Of a DNA stretch of 64,000 nucleotides, positions 8,630 through 18,076 are shown piece after piece; the first letter of the stretch is position 1; every line of letters starts with the position of its first letter. The DNA lies in assembly GCF_002875945.1 (NCBI RefSeq), contig NZ_MCZK01000182.1, forward strand, positions 17,171-81,170. The letters are read 5' to 3'. Both the position numbers and the translations under genes were made by a program. The stretch is from Vibrio lentus. Its GTDB lineage: Bacteria; Pseudomonadota; Gammaproteobacteria; Enterobacterales; Vibrionaceae. The notes beneath the pieces were generated by a model, which saw nothing but the letters and a program-made list of their open reading frames with translations, searched no databases and had not been told where the DNA came from.

Positions 8630-11600
8630 ATGGGAAACTTCAACCTAAACATACTAGGCCTTGCTAGCGGCAGTGTTGTGCTCGACGCTCAAGGCCAAGT
8701 TAGACGTTTGTCTCCGGGCGAACAGCCAGCTGCCAGTGATGTAGTCATCAGTTTCGATTCTAGTGAAGCAAGTGTGCCAAGTGTTTCTGCACGATTTGTA
8801 GATAACCAGGGCCAACAAAATGTGCTAGATACTGATGATGCAATCGCTCAAGTACAACGTGCTATCGAAGAAGGATTTGATCCAACGGAATTAGGAGATG
8901 AGTTTGATACAGCTGCGGGTGAACAAGGCTCAAGTTTAACCAACAGCGGTAGGATTGAACGTACCGGGGCTGAAACTCAAGCTGCGACAAACTTTGAAAC
9001 TGACGGGCTTGAGTCTCAAGGGTTGTCAGAAACTCAAAGTATTACTCTTTTTGACATCATAGCTTTTGCGCTTGTGTCAGGAGAAGCTAATGTTGTTGAG
9101 TTTGAAAGTGACGAGCCTATTGAAACTGGGGGGACCTTAACCATTGAGGAGCCGGGTATAACCTTTATCGCTAAAAGTGTGGAAGGGGATAATGGGTTAG
9201 GGAGCTTTGTCGTCAACGAAGATGGAACATGGACCTTTGTAGCCAACAGTCCATTTGACGAACTTGCCGACGGTGAGCAAATTCAAGATACAACCACAGT
9301 ACAAACTTCTGATGGAGGTGAGCAAGTTATTACAGTCACCATTATTGGTACTGATGATGTGGCAGTTGCTGCAGATGATGCAGGCAGTGTGACTGAGGAT
9401 GTAGATGTCGATGAACTAACCAACCAACTAGTCACCTCTGGACAAGTTACGATCACCGACGTAGACGGTGATACTCCTACTTTCTTACCTGACGGTGAGT
9501 TTAACCTTGAAGGTTCGACGAATGAATCACAACTAGGCGTGTTAACTATAGCCCCTGATGGTGCTTGGACTTACGTCGTTAACAACGATGACGTTCAGTA
9601 CTTAGACGACGATGAGTTCGTTACAGAGATTTATACCGTGACGGCAGATGACGGCACAACAAGCGAAGTGATCGTTACCATTAACGGTGCGGATGATCCA
9701 TCTGACATAACCGCAGGAGAGGGTGATTCGGATACAGGTGAAGTAACTGAAGATGTCGAGGTTAACCAAGAGAGCAACAACTTAATGACGTCCGGTACTT
9801 TAACCATTACCGATGTTGATGACAATGATACACCTGCCTTCAACCCAAACGGCATTTTTGACACCACGGGTTCAACTAATGCGATACCTCTCGGGAGACT
9901 GACCATTACGTCTGACGGTGAGTGGACCTACACCGTAGACAATGACGCTGTGCAGTATCTTGATGAAAACGAAACCGTTACTGAGATCTATACAGTGAGT
10001 GCCACAGATGGCACCACTAGCGAAGTGACCATCACCATTAATGGCGCTGAAGATCCGTCTGAGATCACTGTTGGTGAAGGTGACTCTGACATGGGTGAGG
10101 TGACGGAAGATGTGGATGTCGATGACGAGTCGAACACGCTTGAAACAACAGGGTCACTGACTATCAGTGACCCAGATACCAGTGATAATCCCGTCTTTAA
10201 TCTATCTGGTGCGTTTAAACCTTCCGGTTCAACTAATGCGATACCTCTCGGAACACTGACCATTACGTTTGACGGTGAGTGGACTTACACCGTCGATAAT
10301 GATGCGGTGCAATATCTTGATGAGAATGAAACGGTCACGGAGATCTATACGGTGAGTGCCACAGACGGCACCACTAGCGAAGTGACCATCACCATTAACG
10401 GTGCGGAAGATCCATCTGAGATCACTGTTGGTGAAGGTGACAGTGATTCGGGTAGCGTTACGGAAGACGTGGATGTCGATGACGAGTCGAACACGCTTGA
10501 AACAACAGGCTCGCTGACTATCAGTGATCCAGATACCAGTGATAATCCCGCCTTTAATCCATCTGGTGCGTTTAAACCTTCCGGTTCAACGAATACTATA
10601 CCTCTCGGGACGCTGACGATTACGTCCGATGGTGAGTGGACCTACACTGTCGACAATGATGCGGTGCAATATCTTGATGAGAATGAAATGGTTACTGAGG
10701 TCTATACGGTGAGTGCAACAGACGGCACCACCAGTGAAGTAACGATTATTATCAACGGTGCGGAAGATCCATCGGAAATTACGGTTGGTGGAGGTGACAG
10801 TGATACGGGTAGCGTTACGGAAGACGTGGATGTCGATGATGAGTCGAACACGCTTGAAACAACAGGCTCGCTGACTATCAGTGACCCAGATACCAGTGAT
10901 AATCCTGCCTTTAATCCATCTGGTGCGTTTAAACCTTCCGGTTCAACTAATGCGATACCTCTCGGGGCACTGACCATTACGTCTGACGGTGAGTGGACCT
11001 ACACTGTCGACAATGATGCGGTGCAATATCTTGATGAGAATGAAACGGTTACTGAGATCTACACGGTGAGTGCAACAGACGGCACCACTAGCGAAGTGAC
11101 CATCATCATTAACGGTGCGGAAGATCCGTCTGAGATCACTGTTGGGGAAGGTGATAGTGATATGGGTAATGTGACCGAAGATGTGGATGTCGATGAAGAC
11201 ACCAATAATCTTGAAACAACAGGTTCATTAACTATTAGCGATCCAGATACAAACGATACACCTGCCTTTAATCAATCTGGTGCGTTCAAACCTTCCGGTT
11301 CAACTAATGCGATGCCTCTCGGGGCACTGACCATTACGTCTGGCGGTGAGTGGACCTACACCGTCGACAATGACGCTGTGCAGTATCTTGATGAAAACGA
11401 AACCGTTACTGAGATCTACACGGTGAGTGCAACAGACGGCACCACAAGCGAAGTCACGATCACCATCAATGGTGCGGATGACCCATCTAAAATCACCGTT
11501 GGTGAAGGCGATTCGGATAAGGGAGAAGTGACCGAAGACTTGAATGTCGACTTAGAGACCAACGAACTCATGACGTCGGGTACGCTCACGATTACCGATG

Positions 11601-13153
11601 TTGACACCAGTGATATGCCGGCCTTTAAACCTAATGGTGTATTCACACCTGTAGGTTCAACCTATGCACTAGCATTAGGTATGTTAACTATCACCCCTGA
11701 GGGCGCATGGAGTTATGTTGTTGATAATGATGCCGTTCAATATCTCGGTGACGACGACACCGTTATTGAGAACTATGTGGTCACTGCAATTGATGGTGTT
11801 GAACATGTCATCGAAATAACGATTAATGGTGTCAACGATGCCCCTGAAGCAACAAGCTTTGTGGTGGTCAATGATGACGATGCCGTGATTCCTATTTTGT
11901 TCGACTCTGAAGATGGTGGCATGCCTGATTACATCTCAGATATAGAAGATGATCACAATGAGATACCTCTAAATGTTCGTATTAACACCTTGCCAACCAG
12001 TGGCACCCTTCTTTATACCGATGAAAATGGAGACACCAGGGGAATAGTGCAGTCCGATGTGGATAGTGGTGTGCTGTTTGTTCCAAACAATATTAGTTTT
12101 GTTGCCGGGCCTGGAGAGCTGTTTGAAATGGGCTTCAGTGGCGATCCTGAGGACATGCCTGACCTTGTTGATGGGTTCTATAACTGGGGAGTGGCGGTAT
12201 CTCCAACAGAAAGGCTGATTACCTTAGCTAACGGCAATACTATTACATTATCTATCGAAGATAATAATGATAAGCCACTTAAACAGTATCAAGGCGAGCA
12301 GCCTCATGTTGGTTATGGGATTGGTGATACTGATGGTAAAGGTATGAACATGCAGGAGACCTTGATCATCGACTTTACCAACAACCCACTTGAAGTTGTT
12401 CATTTTGGGTTAGATGGTATGGGAGGAGAGTTCAATACCAATAGCAGTGTACATATTGAAGTTACTTACACCTTTGCTGACGGGACTACAGCTAGCGAGC
12501 AATACCAAAAAGACGAAGGCGATACAGGCAACCAGCAGATTCTGTACGAGTTCAGCTACTCGTCACCTAGTAATCCAATTGTTGGTATGGAGCTTTCATC
12601 TTCTGGTGGTAATTGGGAGCTGCGTTATGTCCAAGGAAACGAGGCAGTAACCGATGATCCTCAGTTTGACTATGTCGCAGTAGATTCAAGTGGCGCTGAA
12701 AGTACAGTCGAAACGGTGACAGTTGATACTGAAGAACCACAGCTATACAACGTGATCAGTGCTGCGAGTAACGAACCGCTGTTTGCTGCTGCTGGCAATG
12801 ATTTATTGATTGGTGATAGTGAGGACAATATCTTTACTTGGTTAGACTCCGCGCTCGACAACGGTACAGACATCATTAAAGACTTTGAGCTTTATACTAA
12901 CGGCTCTGGTGATTTAATTGACCTCAATGATCTCATTGAAGACCCACAAGACGAAACTCAAATGGCAGAATTGCTTGATATGATTGAAGTCTCGGTCGAT
13001 GGTGAAGACATTGCTTTGTCTATTCCAATCAATGGTGGAGTCGACGTTCAAACGATCGTAGTAGAAGGGATTGCTACGGAGATGGGCGCTTCGGTTGATC
13101 TTGGTAGTGATCTTGCGATATTGGGAGAACTTATCAAAAACGATGCCGCTTAG
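8630..13153 (+). CDS. Large VCBS-repeat type 1 secreted adhesin (LapA/BapA-like, TAAG protease site)
   Basis: 1507 acidic residues with no classical signal peptide. The N-terminal ~100 residues resemble retention modules of LapA-type adhesins (GSVVLDAQGQVRRLSPGE) and are followed by AIEEGFDPTELGDEFDTAAG. The TAAG at residues 94-97 is the cleavage motif of the periplasmic protease LapG. Then come one diverged and seven clear VCBS-like cadherin-fold repeats (about residues 190-1068) and a non-repetitive region (1070-1380). A C-terminal type 1 secretion domain begins near residue 1386 with GNDLLIGDSEDNIF and resembles the VC_A0849 class. Only one RTX-like nonapeptide is visible. Expected role: surface adhesin for biofilm or host attachment, held in the TolC pore until cleaved. 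Ligand unknown. Confidence 0.88.
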   Translation: MGNFNLNILGLASGSVVLDAQGQVRRLSPGEQPAASDVVISFDSSEASVPSVSARFVDNQGQQNVLDTDDAIAQVQRAIEEGFDPTELGDEFDTAAGEQGSSLTNSGRIERTGAETQAATNFETDGLESQGLSETQSITLFDIIAFALVSGEANVVEFESDEPIETGGTLTIEEPGITFIAKSVEGDNGLGSFVVNEDGTWTFVANSPFDELADGEQIQDTTTVQTSDGGEQVITVTIIGTDDVAVAADDAGSVTEDVDVDELTNQLVTSGQVTITDVDGDTPTFLPDGEFNLEGSTNESQLGVLTIAPDGAWTYVVNNDDVQYLDDDEFVTEIYTVTADDGTTSEVIVTINGADDPSDITAGEGDSDTGEVTEDVEVNQESNNLMTSGTLTITDVDDNDTPAFNPNGIFDTTGSTNAIPLGRLTITSDGEWTYTVDNDAVQYLDENETVTEIYTVSATDGTTSEVTITINGAEDPSEITVGEGDSDMGEVTEDVDVDDESNTLETTGSLTISDPDTSDNPVFNLSGAFKPSGSTNAIPLGTLTITFDGEWTYTVDNDAVQYLDENETVTEIYTVSATDGTTSEVTITINGAEDPSEITVGEGDSDSGSVTEDVDVDDESNTLETTGSLTISDPDTSDNPAFNPSGAFKPSGSTNTIPLGTLTITSDGEWTYTVDNDAVQYLDENEMVTEVYTVSATDGTTSEVTIIINGAEDPSEITVGGGDSDTGSVTEDVDVDDESNTLETTGSLTISDPDTSDNPAFNPSGAFKPSGSTNAIPLGALTITSDGEWTYTVDNDAVQYLDENETVTEIYTVSATDGTTSEVTIIINGAEDPSEITVGEGDSDMGNVTEDVDVDEDTNNLETTGSLTISDPDTNDTPAFNQSGAFKPSGSTNAMPLGALTITSGGEWTYTVDNDAVQYLDENETVTEIYTVSATDGTTSEVTITINGADDPSKITVGEGDSDKGEVTEDLNVDLETNELMTSGTLTITDVDTSDMPAFKPNGVFTPVGSTYALALGMLTITPEGAWSYVVDNDAVQYLGDDDTVIENYVVTAIDGVEHVIEITINGVNDAPEATSFVVVNDDDAVIPILFDSEDGGMPDYISDIEDDHNEIPLNVRINTLPTSGTLLYTDENGDTRGIVQSDVDSGVLFVPNNISFVAGPGELFEMGFSGDPEDMPDLVDGFYNWGVAVSPTERLITLANGNTITLSIEDNNDKPLKQYQGEQPHVGYGIGDTDGKGMNMQETLIIDFTNNPLEVVHFGLDGMGGEFNTNSSVHIEVTYTFADGTTASEQYQKDEGDTGNQQILYEFSYSSPSNPIVGMELSSSGGNWELRYVQGNEAVTDDPQFDYVAVDSSGAESTVETVTVDTEEPQLYNVISAASNEPLFAAAGNDLLIGDSEDNIFTWLDSALDNGTDIIKDFELYTNGSGDLIDLNDLIEDPQDETQMAELLDMIEVSVDGEDIALSIPINGGVDVQTIVVEGIATEMGASVDLGSDLAILGELIKNDAA
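8909..8920 (+). other. Predicted LapG-type cleavage motif (TAAG) in the adhesin
   Basis: Codons ACA GCT GCG GGT encode Thr-Ala-Ala-Gly at residues 94-97, preceded by DPTEL about ten residues upstream. In LapA of Pseudomonas fluorescens the cleaved motif sits at nearly the same distance from the N-terminus. Cleavage itself is inferred. Confidence 0.65.
9353..11833 (+). repeat. Tandem 357-bp (119-residue) VCBS-like repeats inside the adhesin gene
   Basis: Units start at 9353 (339 bp, diverged), 9692, 10049, 10406, 10763, 11120 and 11477, the last six exactly 357 bp apart. Each encodes a pattern of VTEDVDVDxxSNxLxTxG, TITSDGEWTYTVDNDAVQYL and TEIYTVSATDGTTSEVTI. Units at 10049, 10406 and 10763 are nearly identical in DNA, which indicates recent duplication or homogenisation and makes copy number prone to change. 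Confidence 0.92.
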
Positions 13154-13189
13154 TCGGTATCGTGAAGTGTTCTATGGCTTAACGTAATG

Positions 13190-13216
13190 AAAGCCCTCGG
13201 TTTCGGGGGCTTTTTG
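13190..13216 (+). terminator. Rho-independent terminator of the adhesin gene
   Basis: Stem AAAGCCCTCG/CGGGGGCTTT with a TTTTT tail, 37 bp after the stop codon. Confidence 0.9.
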
Positions 13217-13257
13217 TGCCCAGTAGTAACCGAAGAAAAGTTGCCTGAATCATAGGC

Positions 13258-13290
13258 AAAAAAAAAGCCCAAACCAACACGGTTTGGGCG
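13258..13290 (-). terminator. Minus-strand terminator with no gene in front of it
   Basis: Perfect 9-bp stem GCCCAAACC/GGTTTGGGC (13268-13276 with 13282-13290) with a run of ten A residues on the left only, so it terminates minus-strand transcripts. No minus-strand coding gene reads into it. The 13291-13596 interval could therefore encode a short minus-strand RNA. Confidence 0.6.
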
Positions 13291-13567
13291 GATACAAGTA
13301 TAGGAGTTAATAAGGAAAAATGCAGTAATTAAGAAAGCAGGGGAGAGACAAGTTTGACGGCCTGTTAAACTTCTAAATACTCTGTTTTCTACTTAATTTA
13401 TGACCCTCCATTTCTATTTCAGTTCCCAGAAAATTCATTAATTTTTCCTTTTTTTGTAAACATGCATCGATTCAATCGGTTAGTGAATAAAGCGATTAAC
13501 TGGTACGACCAATTTGTGAAAATGTGATGTTGCTTGCTTGTTAAATAAATGTACTAAGCGTATATTT

Positions 13568-13581
13568 CAAACAGTTGTTTA
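13568..13581. promoter_or_regulatory. PsrA-like operator upstream of the TetR gene
   Basis: CAAAC-AGTT-GTTTA lies 16 bp before the TetR start codon. It fits the PsrA consensus G/CAAAC-N2-4-GTTTG/C except for the last base. The position suggests autorepression of the regulator, and of fadE if co-transcribed. Confidence 0.45.
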
Positions 13582-13596
13582 ATACGAGTGATTGAA

Positions 13597-14226
13597 ATGG
13601 CACCAAGAAGTACAACCAAAGACAAAATCTTAGATGTGGCTGAAGGCTTATTTGCTGAGCACGGTTTTAATGACACCTCTTTACGCACCATTACGGGTAA
13701 AGCCAATGTCAATCTTGCTTCAGTGAACTACCACTTTGGCGATAAGAAGACTCTGGTTCGTGCCGTATTAAATCGATACTTAGAAGCATTTATGCCTGCA
13801 CTGCAAGACGCTTTAGTGAACTTAAACTTGAACGAAACGTATTCTATGAGTGACGTGTTTGAGTCTTTAAGACAGCCGCTAAGAGCACTGAATGATGTAA
13901 GGCCAAATGGTACGAGTCGATTTATGTTACTCATCGGTCGAGGTTATACGGATGTGCAAGGTCACTTGCGTTGGTTCATTACCACTCGCTACAGCGAAGT
14001 ACTGACCCTGTTTACCAGCTCAGTAATGAAAGCCAACCCGAACCTCACTCAAGAACAGTTATTTTGGCGATTGCACTTCACCCTAGGGACTTGTGTATTC
14101 ACCATGGCATCTAGCCAGGCTCTGATAGAAATTGCAGAGAATGACTATGACAGAAAGATAGATGCTAAGGCAGTGGTCGATATTCTCATTCCATATTTGG
14201 CCGCTGGCATGTCAGCAAAAGAATAA
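13597..14226 (+). CDS. TetR/AcrR-family regulator, PsrA-like
   Basis: 209 residues. The N-terminal TetR helix-turn-helix is clear (about residues 8-55, ending in NLASVNYHFGDKKTLVRAVL), followed by an all-helical ligand domain. ATG 13597 (MAPRSTTKDK) fits homologues; an in-frame GTG at 13588 is an alternative. PsrA-type regulators sense long-chain acyl-CoA or fatty acid and control beta-oxidation genes. Direct adjacency to fadE (55 bp gap, same strand) and a PsrA-like box in its own promoter support that role. The effector is not provable from sequence. Confidence 0.8.
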   Translation: MAPRSTTKDKILDVAEGLFAEHGFNDTSLRTITGKANVNLASVNYHFGDKKTLVRAVLNRYLEAFMPALQDALVNLNLNETYSMSDVFESLRQPLRALNDVRPNGTSRFMLLIGRGYTDVQGHLRWFITTRYSEVLTLFTSSVMKANPNLTQEQLFWRLHFTLGTCVFTMASSQALIEIAENDYDRKIDAKAVVDILIPYLAAGMSAKE

Positions 14227-14281
14227 AACAATAAAAAGCAAAATATTCACAAACAATATAGTGAACAAAAGGATCTGAACT

Positions 14282-16564
14282 ATGAGCTCTCTAAGACAAA
14301 AATGGGTAAGTGACCCAGCTTTTAAACTCTTTAAAAAAGTACTACCACCACTATCTAGCACCGAGAAAGAAGCGATGGAAGCGGGTAGCGTGTGGTGGGA
14401 CGGAGAGCTGTTTTCTGGTAAACCAGATTTCACTAAGCTTCACCAGTACCCAAAACCTCAGCTGACAGCAGAAGAGCAATCGTTCATGGATAATGAGCTT
14501 GAAACTTTGCTCGCTATGCTTGACGACCACAAAATTGTGAAAGAAGACCGAGACCTTCCAGAGGAAGTTTGGAACTTCTTACGCAAAGAGCGTTTCTTCT
14601 CGCTAATTATCGCGAAAGGGTACGGCGGTCGTGAGTTTTCGGCGCACGCCAACTCTACAATCGTAACCAAGATTGCAACTCGTAGTATTAGTACTGCGGT
14701 TTCGGTAATGGTTCCAAACTCTCTTGGCCCGGGTGAGCTACTGTCTCACTACGGTACTCAAGATCAAAAAGACTACTGGCTACCACGTCTTGCTGACGGC
14801 ACAGATATCCCTTGTTTCGCACTAACAGGCCCTGAAGCGGGTTCTGATGCGGGTGGTATCCCTGATGTCGGCACTGTGTGTATGGGCATGCACGAAGGTA
14901 AAGAGACACTAGGTATCAAACTTAACTGGAACAAGCGTTACATTACGCTAGCACCAGTGGCAACGGTACTTGGTCTGGCTTTCAAACTGCATGATCCAGA
15001 GAAGCTGCTTGGTGACAAAGAAGACATTGGTATCACTTGTGCGCTTATCCCAGCTGACCACGAAGGTGTTGTGATTGGTGAGCGTCATGATCCACTTGGT
15101 CTTGCGTTTATGAATGGTCCAACGCGCGGTCACGATGTATTTATTCCTATGGAATGGCTAATCGGTGGCGCAGATTACGCAGGTAAAGGCTGGCGTATGC
15201 TGGTGGAATGTCTGTCTGCAGGTCGTGGTATCTCATTACCAGCACTGGGCACGGCGATGGGCCACCTAACAGCGAAAACGACCGGCGCATACGCTTATGT
15301 TCGTAAGCAGTTCGGTATGTCGATTGGTAAATTTGAAGGTGTTGCAGAGAGCTTAGGCCGTATTGGTGGTTTAACGTATCTATTAGAAGCGACTCGTACA
15401 CTGACAACCACTTCACTTGATATGAAAGAGAAGCCGGGTATCGTAACGGCAATCGCGAAGTATCACATGACAGAGATGGCTCGTACTATTCTGAATGACT
15501 CAATGGACATCCACTCGGGTCGTGCAATCCAAGATGGTCCAATGAACTACTTGGCTGCACCTTACCTAGGTATTCCAGTGGCTATCACAGTAGAAGGCGC
15601 GAACATCCTAACTCGTAACCTGATGATCTTCGGTCAAGGTGCGACACGTTGTCACCCATACGTATTGAGCGAAATGGAAGCGGCAGCGAACCCAGATGAG
15701 AAGCAAGGTGCAAAAGACTTTGATAGCTTGTTGTTCAAGCACATCTCACACGCAACTAAAAACACCTTCGGCGCTTTTGGTGCGGCACTAACGGGTTCTA
15801 AGTTTATTAAAGCCGACATGAGCGGCCCAACTAAGCCGTACTACCAAGATCTGACTCGTTTGAGCCGTGCGCTTGCAGTCAGTGCGGATTTCGCAATGCT
15901 GACGCTAGGTGGCGAATTGAAACGTAAAGAGCTTATCTCTGCACGTTTAGGTGATGGTCTAAGTTACCTATACATGGCTTCTGCTGCGCTTAAGAAGTAT
16001 GAAGACGAAGGTCGCCAACAAGCTGACCTAGACTACGTACACTACGCGGTTCAGCACTGTTTCCACAATGCGGCTAAATCACTACAAGAAGCGTACCGTA
16101 ACTTCCCGAACAAGATGGTTGGTAAAGTACTTAAAGGTCTAGTTTTCCCTGTAGGTAACCACTTCGAAAAACCAAGTGATAACCTAACAGTTCAACTAGC
16201 AGAAAGCTTGATGACTCCGGGTGCGCACCGTGAACGTCTGACTCACCTTTGCTACATCGGCAAGGAAGAGGATGATAGTGTTGGCCTTATGGAGAACGCT
16301 TTCAATGCGATGTACAGCATCAAGCCTCTAGAGCGTAAGATCTTCAAAGCAGTGAAAGAAGGCAAAGTGGCTCGTAAAGGCTTGCTGGCAGACAAACTAG
16401 CTCAGGCACTTGCTGCCGATGTTCTAACGCAAGAAGAAGTCGACCAAATTGTTGCTGCTGATAAACTGCGTTACACAGCGATTCAAGTTGACCACTTCAG
16501 TCATGACTTTAGTGAAACTTTGACGCGAAAAGAGTTAAAACCTAAGCTAAATAGCGTTGCTTAG
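14282..16564 (+). CDS. fadE: Acyl-CoA dehydrogenase FadE
   Basis: 760 residues (E. coli FadE is about 814), with the acyl-CoA dehydrogenase fold in roughly residues 70-470 and the FadE-specific C-terminal helical region. Motifs include LTGPEAGSDAGG (substrate/FAD region) and RGISLPALGTAMG. It carries out the first, FAD-dependent step of fatty acid beta-oxidation, introducing the trans-2 double bond. AAGGATC precedes the ATG. The PsrA-like regulator is 55 bp upstream. From literature memory, the Vibrio sRNA FarS represses fadE mRNAs, so the start region may be an sRNA target; that is not visible here. TTCAC-N10-GTGAA spans the short 5' gap. Confidence 0.93.
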   Translation: MSSLRQKWVSDPAFKLFKKVLPPLSSTEKEAMEAGSVWWDGELFSGKPDFTKLHQYPKPQLTAEEQSFMDNELETLLAMLDDHKIVKEDRDLPEEVWNFLRKERFFSLIIAKGYGGREFSAHANSTIVTKIATRSISTAVSVMVPNSLGPGELLSHYGTQDQKDYWLPRLADGTDIPCFALTGPEAGSDAGGIPDVGTVCMGMHEGKETLGIKLNWNKRYITLAPVATVLGLAFKLHDPEKLLGDKEDIGITCALIPADHEGVVIGERHDPLGLAFMNGPTRGHDVFIPMEWLIGGADYAGKGWRMLVECLSAGRGISLPALGTAMGHLTAKTTGAYAYVRKQFGMSIGKFEGVAESLGRIGGLTYLLEATRTLTTTSLDMKEKPGIVTAIAKYHMTEMARTILNDSMDIHSGRAIQDGPMNYLAAPYLGIPVAITVEGANILTRNLMIFGQGATRCHPYVLSEMEAAANPDEKQGAKDFDSLLFKHISHATKNTFGAFGAALTGSKFIKADMSGPTKPYYQDLTRLSRALAVSADFAMLTLGGELKRKELISARLGDGLSYLYMASAALKKYEDEGRQQADLDYVHYAVQHCFHNAAKSLQEAYRNFPNKMVGKVLKGLVFPVGNHFEKPSDNLTVQLAESLMTPGAHRERLTHLCYIGKEEDDSVGLMENAFNAMYSIKPLERKIFKAVKEGKVARKGLLADKLAQALAADVLTQEEVDQIVAADKLRYTAIQVDHFSHDFSETLTRKELKPKLNSVA

Positions 16565-16577
16565 ATAACGAAATGCT

Positions 16578-16607
16578 AAAAGGCACCTAATCAGGTGCCT
16601 TTTTTGT
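16578..16607 (+). terminator. Terminator after fadE
   Basis: Stem AGGCACCT/AGGTGCCT with a four-base loop followed by a T-rich tract. Confidence 0.92.
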
Positions 16608-16773
16608 TTTTGTTGTAGAAGTCTCAATAGAAGCGTTAACAAATGGTGACTTAGTCAGCAATTATCAGTTGAGTGCTCCAACCACTTGCATTTTCACCAC
16701 ATTTTTACAGAAATTAGATGCCATTTGCGCACGAAACTCTTATCCTTAACCTGATTTTTTAAGGAAGTTGAAT

Positions 16774-17976
16774 ATGATCATCAAACCTCGAATTCGCGGA
16801 TTCATCTGTACTACAACACATCCAGTCGGTTGTGAAGCTAATGTAAAAGAACAAATTGCTTACACAAAAGCTCAAGGCCCAATCGCAAACGCACCTAAAC
16901 GTGTACTAGTTGTTGGCTCTTCAAGTGGCTACGGCTTGTCTTCACGTATTGCGGCAGCATTTGGTGGCGGCGCTTCTACTATCGGTGTTTTCTTCGAGAA
17001 AGCCGGTACTGAGAAAAAAACTGGCACAGCTGGTTTCTACAACTCAGCAGCGTTCGACAAGCTAGCTAAAGAAGAAGGCCTGTATTCAAAAAGCCTTAAC
17101 GGCGATGCTTTCTCTAACGAAGCAAAACAGAAAACAATTGACCTGATTAAAGAAGACCTAGGTCAGATCGATATGGTTGTGTACTCACTGGCGTCTCCAG
17201 TGCGTAAAATGCCAGAGACTGGCGAAGTAATTCGTTCAGCTCTTAAGCCTATCGGCGAAACGTACACATCTACAGCTGTAGATACAAACAAAGATGCGAT
17301 CATCGAAGCAAGCGTTGAGCCTGCTACTGAAGAAGAGATCAAAGACACTGTTACTGTAATGGGCGGTGAAGATTGGGAACTTTGGATCAACGCACTTTCT
17401 GAAGCGGGTGTTCTAGCTGACGGTTGTAAGACTGTTGCTTACAGCTACATCGGTACTGAACTAACGTGGCCAATCTACTGGGATGGCGCGCTAGGTAAAG
17501 CTAAGATGGATCTAGATCGTGCAGCATCAGCGCTAAACGAAAAACTAGGCCAAACTGGCGGTACTGCAAACGTTGCTGTTCTTAAGTCTGTTGTGACTCA
17601 AGCAAGTTCTGCGATTCCTGTTATGCCTCTTTACATCGCTATGGTGTTCAAGAAGATGCGTGAAGAAGGTATTCACGAAGGTTGTATGGAACAGATCTTC
17701 CGTATGTTCAGCCAACGTTTATACAAAGAAGATGGTAGCGCAGCAGAAGTTGACGAAGTGAACCGTCTACGTCTAGACGACCTAGAACTTCGTGACGACA
17801 TTCAAGAGCATTGTCGTAACCTATGGCCTCAAATCACAACTGAAAACCTGAAAGAACTGACTGACTACGTTGAGTACAAAGAAGAGTTCTTGAAGCTGTT
17901 CGGTTTCGGTGTTGAAGGTGTTGATTACGAAGCTGACGTTAACCCAGCTGTTGAATTTGATGTAGCTGACATCTAA
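16774..17976 (+). CDS. fabV: Enoyl-[acyl-carrier-protein] reductase FabV
   Basis: 400 residues, the standard FabV length. It catalyses the last step of the fatty acid elongation cycle, NADH-dependent reduction of trans-2-enoyl-ACP, and FabV enzymes are intrinsically refractory to triclosan. The active site Y-x8-K is exact: Tyr235 and Lys244 in YWDGALGKAK. The Rossmann glycine motif GSSSGYG is at 48-54. ATG 16774 follows AAGGAAG by 7 bp; an in-frame TTG two codons earlier is less likely. It lies downstream of fadE but behind a strong terminator, so it has its own promoter in 16608-16773. Confidence 0.96.
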   Translation: MIIKPRIRGFICTTTHPVGCEANVKEQIAYTKAQGPIANAPKRVLVVGSSSGYGLSSRIAAAFGGGASTIGVFFEKAGTEKKTGTAGFYNSAAFDKLAKEEGLYSKSLNGDAFSNEAKQKTIDLIKEDLGQIDMVVYSLASPVRKMPETGEVIRSALKPIGETYTSTAVDTNKDAIIEASVEPATEEEIKDTVTVMGGEDWELWINALSEAGVLADGCKTVAYSYIGTELTWPIYWDGALGKAKMDLDRAASALNEKLGQTGGTANVAVLKSVVTQASSAIPVMPLYIAMVFKKMREEGIHEGCMEQIFRMFSQRLYKEDGSAAEVDEVNRLRLDDLELRDDIQEHCRNLWPQITTENLKELTDYVEYKEEFLKLFGFGVEGVDYEADVNPAVEFDVADI

Positions 17977-17999
17977 TTCAAACAATCGAATCAAAATGA

Positions 18000-18029
18000 A
18001 ATAGGCGCTCACGGAGCGCCTATTTTTTT
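18000..18029 (+). terminator. Terminator after fabV
   Basis: Stem ATAGGCGCTC/GAGCGCCTAT with seven T residues. Confidence 0.92.
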
Positions 18030-18076
18030 GTCTGTCGTTTGAGGCAAGAGATTAAAAGCAGATATGGAAAAATAAA

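Noticed and set aside
9631..11646. Several long antisense ORFs at 357-bp spacing
   Set aside because: They mirror the adhesin repeats and repeat with the same period; they have no start signals and arise from the codon bias of the plus-strand gene.
13320..13328. ATG CAG TAA mini-ORF after AAGGAAA
   Set aside because: Two codons only; nothing downstream would be controlled by it. Probably chance.
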